NCBI GenBank assembly: GCA_910577685.1
Contig: CAJTOH010000036.1
Coordinates: 1 to 37,413 of the forward strand
Direction of reading: 5' to 3'
Length of the DNA stretch: 37,413 nucleotides
Source: an uncultured Dorea sp.
Lineage (GTDB): Bacteria; Bacillota; Clostridia; Lachnospirales; Lachnospiraceae
Shown here: positions 32,775 through 37,413 of the stretch, piece by piece
Layout of the letters: each line of letters starts with the position of its first letter
Position numbering within the stretch: the stretch's first letter is position 1
Translations under genes and position numbers: made by a program
The notes under the pieces: model-generated
Told to the model about the DNA's origin: nothing
Databases searched by the model: none
What the model saw: the letters and a program-made list of their open reading frames with translations, nothing else

Positions 32775-34562
32775 TTAATGGGAATCAATGTCTTCATACC
32801 TTTCTATTTGTGTTTCCCACAATTCGCAATACTCAGAGCAGCTCTGCAGCAGTTCTTCATGTGTTCCAAAGGCAATAATCTTCCCCGCTTTCATCAATGC
32901 AACCTTTGTACAAAGTTTAGCTAAGCCTAATCGGTGAGTCACCAATATTCCAATACGTTCCTTCACCATGTTTGCAAAACATTGGTAAAGATTATATTCG
33001 TTGACCGGGTCTATGGCAGACGTCGGCTCATCCAAAACCACTAAATTCCCAGTGTGGTAAATGCCTCTTGCAATCGCAACCTTTTGCCATTGACCTCCTG
33101 AAAGGTCTGTTCCGCCAAACTCCTTTGATAACATTGTATCCATTCCATCAGGGAAGAGCTGCGCGTTCGGATATTCCAGCTGCGCTTTACTAATTGCATC
33201 TTCTACCTTCCCGATATCCATCGTTTCACTAAGAGCAATATTGTCCTGTAGTGTTAATCTGTACTTTATGAAATTTTGAAAAACCGCCGTGCTTCTGTTC
33301 CATATGCTTATAGGATTCATTTCATTATGTGCAATTCCATTATAAAAAATCGTGCCTGTACTTGGGGTATACAATCCAAGCAATAGTTTTGTAAGGGTTG
33401 TTTTTCCACTGCCATTGTTTCCGACAATAGCAAGGCTTTCCCCTGTCTTCAGCGTTATATTTATATCCTGTATCACCGGAACTTGATCTTGATTCAAAGA
33501 CGGATAGCAAAATGAAATTCCATCCACGCGGACTTCATGTATCTGCGATACCTCGCCTCCGCTGTTCGTTTGCTCCGGTCTATTCATGAAATTTATAAAT
33601 TGCTTTACAGAACCATATTTATCAACCAGTTCGCTCAGCTGATTTCCAAATACCCCCTTCTCCATATCAATTAACATTCCACAGGTGGAAAACACAGCCG
33701 CAAATGTAGCTATAGGAATCTTCCCGATATAAACACCATAAATTAGAAGGAAAACCACTCCCCCATAACCAGCCATGTTCAGACAATCTACCACCAAATC
33801 AACATACCACGACTTGGTTTTCTCAGCCAAGGATATATTTCTAATTTGAACACAAGTATGTTTAATCTCATTAAGAAAGTATGGTATGATTCCTAATATT
33901 CTCGTTTCCTTAACATAATCCCGGTCTCCGATATACTCCATATAAGCATCGCGTTTTCTCCGTAAAGGAGCATTTTTCTGTTCCTCGAATATGGAAAATT
34001 TCACCTTAAATAACTGACCAACTAAAGTAGGAATAATGATGAGCGGGAATATCAGCAGTAACGGCGGCCACAGGAAAAACAAATATACTCCGTAAATAAT
34101 AAAATATGGAATATTAAGTGTTATAATATCCATTACAATATTTACCAAATCAATTGCATTAACAGCGCCAGAATAAACGCTATTAATTAAATTCAATACG
34201 CCGGATTTTTCGTAATCAATACACGAAAGCCTGCTGGTCTTTGCGTTCACTGTCTTTTCTATGTGCTGAGTACTTAAGTAATAATATACTTCTCCATAAT
34301 ATGCTGAAATACCGCTAAACAACTCGGATAATAAAGTAACCGCTACTAAAAAGAATATGGCTTCCAAAACCGATGATGAAGAACCTTTACCGTCCGAATA
34401 TCCCATAACAGCAGAAAAAAGAGAATTTGTCGCTATAACAATAAAGGCCGCAGCGACGCCATTCGCTACCGTGGAAAGATATTCCACAAAAAATTTTGCA
34501 GGCGCTATTCCCGCAATTTCAAAGAAAATAGAAACTATACCAAATTTTTTTCTTTTGCTCAT
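32775..34562 (-). CDS. ABC exporter half-transporter (membrane-ATPase fusion), second subunit
   Basis: About 595 residues: an ABC transmembrane domain with roughly six helices (1-320) and an ATPase with Walker A GNNGSGKTT (about 381-389), Q-loop VFQNF, signature LSGGQWQKVAIARG, Walker B LVVLDEPTSAIDP and the His of ILVTHRLG. I chose ATG at 34562, which overlaps the upstream TGA (ATGA), over TTG at 34571. It should pair with the upstream gene as a heterodimer. The cargo is unknown; lipid, peptide or drug export all fit. Confidence 0.87.
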   Translation of the reverse strand: MSKRKKFGIVSIFFEIAGIAPAKFFVEYLSTVANGVAAAFIVIATNSLFSAVMGYSDGKGSSSSVLEAIFFLVAVTLLSELFSGISAYYGEVYYYLSTQHIEKTVNAKTSRLSCIDYEKSGVLNLINSVYSGAVNAIDLVNIVMDIITLNIPYFIIYGVYLFFLWPPLLLIFPLIIIPTLVGQLFKVKFSIFEEQKNAPLRRKRDAYMEYIGDRDYVKETRILGIIPYFLNEIKHTCVQIRNISLAEKTKSWYVDLVVDCLNMAGYGGVVFLLIYGVYIGKIPIATFAAVFSTCGMLIDMEKGVFGNQLSELVDKYGSVKQFINFMNRPEQTNSGGEVSQIHEVRVDGISFCYPSLNQDQVPVIQDINITLKTGESLAIVGNNGSGKTTLTKLLLGLYTPSTGTIFYNGIAHNEMNPISIWNRSTAVFQNFIKYRLTLQDNIALSETMDIGKVEDAISKAQLEYPNAQLFPDGMDTMLSKEFGGTDLSGGQWQKVAIARGIYHTGNLVVLDEPTSAIDPVNEYNLYQCFANMVKERIGILVTHRLGLAKLCTKVALMKAGKIIAFGTHEELLQSCSEYCELWETQIERYEDIDSH

Positions 34563-36358
34563 TGATACCAACTCCTCTGCATATTGTATAGATGAGCAAA
34601 AACTCCATTCGCCCTCATAAGGTTCTTGAAAGTTCCTCTTTCACATATTTTTCCTTGTTTCAGCACTATAATTTCATCAGTTCTGGCTGCTCCACCTAAT
34701 CTATGTGTTATCAATACGCCGATTTTTCCACACATTGCCTCGTATATTAAATTATAAATATCTTTTTCACTCATTGGGTCGAGAGCAGCGGTTGGTTCGT
34801 CCATAATATACACGGCTGCGTCTTTTACCAGCGCCCGGGCTATTGCAATTCGCTGCCATTGTCCTCCTGACAAATCTGTTCCTTCGTCCTCAATCCGCCC
34901 AATTTTCGTTTCAATCCCCTTTGGCATTGCCGAGATATAATTCGTCAAACCAACTTTATCAATTGCTTCACTCACAGCGGCATCTGAAACTTGATCCATT
35001 TGAATTCCTCTGCCGATAGCGATGTTATCTCTCACCGAAAGCTCATATCTTGCAAAATCCTGAAAAGAACAAGCGTAAATACTTTGAAGCTGCCATGCTG
35101 AAAACTGCTTCAATTCCACCCCATTAATTAAGATCTCGCCTTCATAATCCTTAAATAAACCCAACATCAATTTTACAATCGTAGATTTACCACTTCCATT
35201 TTCACCAACTAAAGCATAAGTCTTTCCTGTCTCTAATATAAAGTTCACATGATTCAGCACTTTCTTATCACAATTTGGATAGGAAAAGCTCACATCTCGA
35301 AATTCGACTCTGCTAACATTAATCTTTTCTCTTTTTTCAGAAAATTGCGTTTCTTCTTCCAAAGACATAAACGAGGCATAATCCTTAATATATTGCCGAC
35401 TCACTACCAATTCTTCTACCACACTTGCAATATTCCACGTCATAAGCTGGACCAGACCAATTACCGCTGTGACAATCGATATGTACAGACCAACACTAAT
35501 TTTTCCATTTAGCACATCAGGCAGCATTATAAGCATAATCCCTCCTGAAACCAGTACCGAAATCATGCTGCCGATCTTAATACGGATAAAATTCTTCTTT
35601 GTAGCCACGGCGGCTAAAATTCTTCCTTCATTGTGCCAGGTTTCCCATTTTTGGTTCATCCAGTTAGCAGAACCAAACAGGGTACGCTCCGCTGCGCTGT
35701 CACGTCCGCTGAGAATTGTTCTTAAATATCTTGCTTTTCGAAACTGTTCAGATGCCTTTTCGTATGCTTTATAGTCTTCTTTGCCTCCTTTTACACAAAT
35801 GGGGACAATCAAAACTAACAGTCCTCCAGCCAAAAGGCCGACTGCTGCATCGTACACTAACAACGTTACTGTAATACCGGCAAATCGAATGATATATTCT
35901 GCCGCATTAAATATGTTGCGTATCCCTTTATACATACGTCCGGAACTATCTGCACATACTCTTTCCACCAGTTCATATGTTTCGCTGTTTTCTATCAGTG
36001 CATATTTAATACGGCTTCTTTTATTTGCCAGTAAAAAATCATATGCCGTCCCCAAATTAACATTTAAACGAATACCCACAAAGGAAATACACGTTGGAAG
36101 CAGATAACTTATTAACACAAAAAATAAAAAGAGTCCGCCGGATCTCACCAACTGTACCGTATTTCCACTCTTTGAATAATTCTCTATAAAAGCATTAATG
36201 AAAGCTGCACTAACAGATATTATCAGCGTGGGGAATATCGCCGAAATAATCTGCAGCAGCATATAAACAATTGTCCATCCGCAGCAATTCTGCATAGAAA
36301 AGGCGACATATTCAAAGAGACTAATTCTTTTCCTATTTTTCTGCTTTATCGAAATCAC
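34559..36358 (-). CDS. ABC exporter half-transporter (membrane-ATPase fusion), first subunit
   Basis: A 599-residue partner of the following gene with the same layout: membrane domain 1-320, Walker A GENGSGKST (about 385-393), Q-loop SFQDF, signature LSGGQWQRIAIARA (about 496), Walker B VYIMDEPTAALDP, and H-loop LITHRLGG. Both nucleotide sites look complete in both subunits. GTG start at 36358 with AGGA five bases upstream. No peptidase C39 domain is present, so it is not a double-glycine bacteriocin processor. Confidence 0.87.
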   Translation of the reverse strand: MISIKQKNRKRISLFEYVAFSMQNCCGWTIVYMLLQIISAIFPTLIISVSAAFINAFIENYSKSGNTVQLVRSGGLFLFFVLISYLLPTCISFVGIRLNVNLGTAYDFLLANKRSRIKYALIENSETYELVERVCADSSGRMYKGIRNIFNAAEYIIRFAGITVTLLVYDAAVGLLAGGLLVLIVPICVKGGKEDYKAYEKASEQFRKARYLRTILSGRDSAAERTLFGSANWMNQKWETWHNEGRILAAVATKKNFIRIKIGSMISVLVSGGIMLIMLPDVLNGKISVGLYISIVTAVIGLVQLMTWNIASVVEELVVSRQYIKDYASFMSLEEETQFSEKREKINVSRVEFRDVSFSYPNCDKKVLNHVNFILETGKTYALVGENGSGKSTIVKLMLGLFKDYEGEILINGVELKQFSAWQLQSIYACSFQDFARYELSVRDNIAIGRGIQMDQVSDAAVSEAIDKVGLTNYISAMPKGIETKIGRIEDEGTDLSGGQWQRIAIARALVKDAAVYIMDEPTAALDPMSEKDIYNLIYEAMCGKIGVLITHRLGGAARTDEIIVLKQGKICERGTFKNLMRANGVFAHLYNMQRSWYQ

Positions 36359-36493
36359 CTGCTTCCTAAAAATTTATTCCTACTCTACTACTACTCAGCT
36401 ACCATGCTAAGTACCATAGATTTAATTTTCTCCGCCTCCTGTAACGCTCCGGATTTTCGCAAGCTCCGCTTACAAAACTCTCTTTTCCTTTGC
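36359..36493 (-). other. Long 5' leader of the exporter operon
   Basis: About 130 bp between the -10 box and the GTG start. It holds AGGAGG at some distance from a tiny open frame (MVLSMVAE, ATG at 36417), ending in repeated TAG triplets. No terminator-like hairpin is evident. A regulatory leader is possible. Confidence 0.35.
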
Positions 36494-36522
36494 ATAATAG
36501 TCTACTATTTTTGAATTGTCAA
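36494..36522 (-). promoter_or_regulatory. Near-consensus promoter of the ABC exporter operon
   Basis: TTGACA, 17-bp spacer, TATTAT on the minus strand. A perfect dyad AATAGT-CT-ACTATT (36496-36509) overlaps the -10 and spacer, and TTGTC-N11-GACAA straddles the -35. This suggests a repressor (MarR/TetR size) acting here, although none is encoded nearby. Confidence 0.75.
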
Positions 36523-36553
36523 CATTTTTCAGACAATTTTTTCACAACTTTTT

Positions 36554-36820
36554 CTATAGCTTTTTTAAGGTTATTGTTACGTTCTTTGCCCATGGTTTTC
36601 CTGCATTTTCTTCACCCTCTGTTTTATAAGAAATACGCCCATTTTTCGCAATACAGCTTCATCCTCAGCGACTGTTTCCTCCTCTTCCCTGGGTTTCCAC
36701 AACATTTGTTTCTTCCGTATCTTGGTTTTCAGCGGCAGATCCCCCTGCAAACATTGAAAACATCATAGCAGAACACATTCCAACTGCCGGGAGACGTTTC
36801 CACCTTTTTATGTTCTTCAT
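36554..36820 (-). pseudogene. Decayed gene for a short secreted protein
   Basis: ATG at 36820 with GGAGGATGAG upstream opens a 51-codon frame: a basic, hydrophobic leader (MKNIKRWKRLPAVGMCSAMM, then FSMFAGGSAAEN), an acidic stretch and a TGA at 36665. Coding-like sequence goes on in the other frames (EEEETVAEDEAV, then EENAGKPWAKNVTITLKK), so one or two frameshifts near a purine run and an A-run probably broke a longer exported protein. A genuine 51-aa secreted peptide remains possible. Confidence 0.45.
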
Positions 36821-36877
36821 TGTCTCATCCTCCATATTTCTTAATTATGTTACATCTCATAAATTTCAACTCTATAT

Positions 36878-36899
36878 TGATATATTGATCAACATATCA
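36878..36899. promoter_or_regulatory. 22-bp near-perfect palindrome upstream of the secreted-protein remnant
   Basis: Centred on TTGATCAA, with TGATAT and ATATCA arms and one mismatched pair, about 60 bp before the remnant's ATG. It looks like an operator; AT-rich DNA on both sides shows no clear promoter. Confidence 0.45.
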
Positions 36900-36960
36900 C
36901 CCAATTATGTAGTCTAAATTTTATCACTCATATTACATATACTGGAACTTGGCAAAGGAA

Positions 36961-37112
36961 TTAGATTTCCTGTACTTTTTCCAGTATCGTGTGAATAGGC
37001 GCCTTCATATCTTTCAGTGTAGATACCAGAGCGATAATGCCTCTCTCCATCTCTTCTTTTCTTCCTTCTTCTCTACCTTCTTCATATTTCGCACGTTCTA
37101 ATATGTCCTGTT
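36961..37112 (-). pseudogene. C-terminal fragment of an Rpn/PD-(D/E)XK nuclease-type protein
   Basis: About 50 codons (DILERAKYEEGREEGRKEEM, then ALVSTLKDMKAPIHTILEKV) with the EEGREEGRKEE tail typical of Rpn family recombination-promoting nuclease/putative transposase proteins. The catalytic domain is missing and there is no start. The frame ends abruptly where the next remnant begins. Confidence 0.6.
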
Positions 37113-37115
37113 TGA

Positions 37116-37265
37116 GGAATTAAAACTCGTGACAAAATCAGAGAGGATACCGTTTTGAAAAACTACCTTCTCTACTGTCCAAAGTGCAAACGGGAAACAT
37201 TGATTGAAGTAAAGGATTCACAAGTAACGATTATTGAAGGGTTTGAAGCGAGAACACAGAGCTGA
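37116..37265 (+). pseudogene. C-terminal fragment of a Cys-rich KTR domain protein
   Basis: Reads KTRDKIREDTVLKNYLLYCP, then KCKRETLIEVKDSQVTIIEG and a TGA. It matches the small Cys_rich_KTR proteins that ride on Tn916-type and other integrative elements. The first CxxC and start are lost. It directly abuts the Rpn remnant on the opposite strand. Confidence 0.7.
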
Positions 37266-37280
37266 ACAACAGAACGACGA

Positions 37281-37300
37281 ATCAACCGGCGGTTGAATCA
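37281..37300. repeat. Small inverted repeat after the KTR remnant
   Basis: TCAACC-GGC-GGTTGA, followed by AT-rich DNA without a T-run. The remaining bases to 37413 hold a TATAAT near 37371 and a purine-rich end, possibly the control region of a gene beyond the window. Confidence 0.35.
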
Positions 37301-37413
37301 GATACAATCAACTGTCAGTTCGTTTCATAATCCGTTTTTAGTATGTAAAATAACTGCTAGGAGCTTCCTGTATAATTCAAATATAGGGAATTCCAAGAAA
37401 GAAGGTTGAGAAA

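Noticed and set aside
36391..36495. 34-codon minus frame (MQRKREFCKRS...) before the ABC exporter, a possible precursor peptide
   Set aside because: Its ATG lies inside the -10 box, so the transcript from the visible promoter would not contain the start. The sequence lacks a leader or core-peptide pattern and the exporter lacks a peptidase domain.
36490..36768. 92-codon plus-strand open frame at the right end
   Set aside because: Phe/Leu/Ser-rich complement of the decayed secreted-protein gene. No start signal.

Overview
The window reads as a chromosomal accessory region of a low-GC Gram-positive gut-type bacterium, most likely a Lachnospiraceae/Clostridia member. This rests on AT-rich third positions, strong AGGAGG-type ribosome binding sites, tightly coupled genes, frequent GTG/TTG starts, YtrA-type GntR and BcrA-type ABC modules, and remnants of Tn916-type cargo. 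Nearly all genes lie on the minus strand, so the window reads right to left.

Left part (1-21387, minus): one long surface-glycan locus. Its first half in transcription order (21387 to 13868) looks like a teichoic-acid or phospho-polyol decoration module: a TagF-like transferase fused to a beta-propeller, a cytidylyltransferase fused to a Gfo/Idh/MocA reductase, a glycerophosphodiesterase, a LicD phosphotransferase, a second cytidylyltransferase, a PdxA-type dehydrogenase and a methyltransferase fragment. The middle (13738 to 7010) carries a methyltransferase, two radical SAM/SPASM proteins, a PLP aminomutase-type enzyme and a large transferase. Four of these share a similar N-terminal Rossmann-like module. 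The last third (6920 to 1) is a nonulosonic-acid (pseudaminic-acid-like) module: GT4 glycosyltransferase, PseB, an aldo/keto reductase, two tandem CMP-sugar synthetases, an SDR, PseI and a GNAT (PseH-like). The GNAT ends in a run of nine G exactly at its stop codon. A gain of one or loss of two G would fuse it in frame to the next domain.

Middle (21388-23664): a TnpB/OrfB protein whose three RuvC catalytic acidic positions all appear substituted, although its zinc finger is intact. It is followed by about 300 bp of hairpin-rich non-coding DNA that looks like an omegaRNA/right end, directly upstream of the glycan operon. Upstream of it lie two related palindromes flanking a short AT-rich segment with promoter-like sequences on both strands.

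Right part (23665-37413): a GntR-ABC transporter operon with a clear promoter and operator; a convergent restriction-modification pair (HNH nuclease and C5-cytosine methyltransferase) next to a gene remnant; a response regulator, BcrA-type ABC transporter and histidine kinase operon with four phased direct repeats in its control region; a HAD hydrolase; and a two-gene ABC exporter behind a near-consensus promoter with an overlapping dyad. The far right end is a scrapyard of truncated genes (a decayed secreted protein, the tail of an Rpn-type nuclease, the tail of a Cys-rich KTR protein).

The most notable candidates are the catalytically degenerate TnpB with its putative guide RNA beside the glycan operon, the poly-G switch at the end of the GNAT gene, the shared N-terminal module on four different catalytic domains, and a possible pathway to an unusual CDP-activated amino-alditol.
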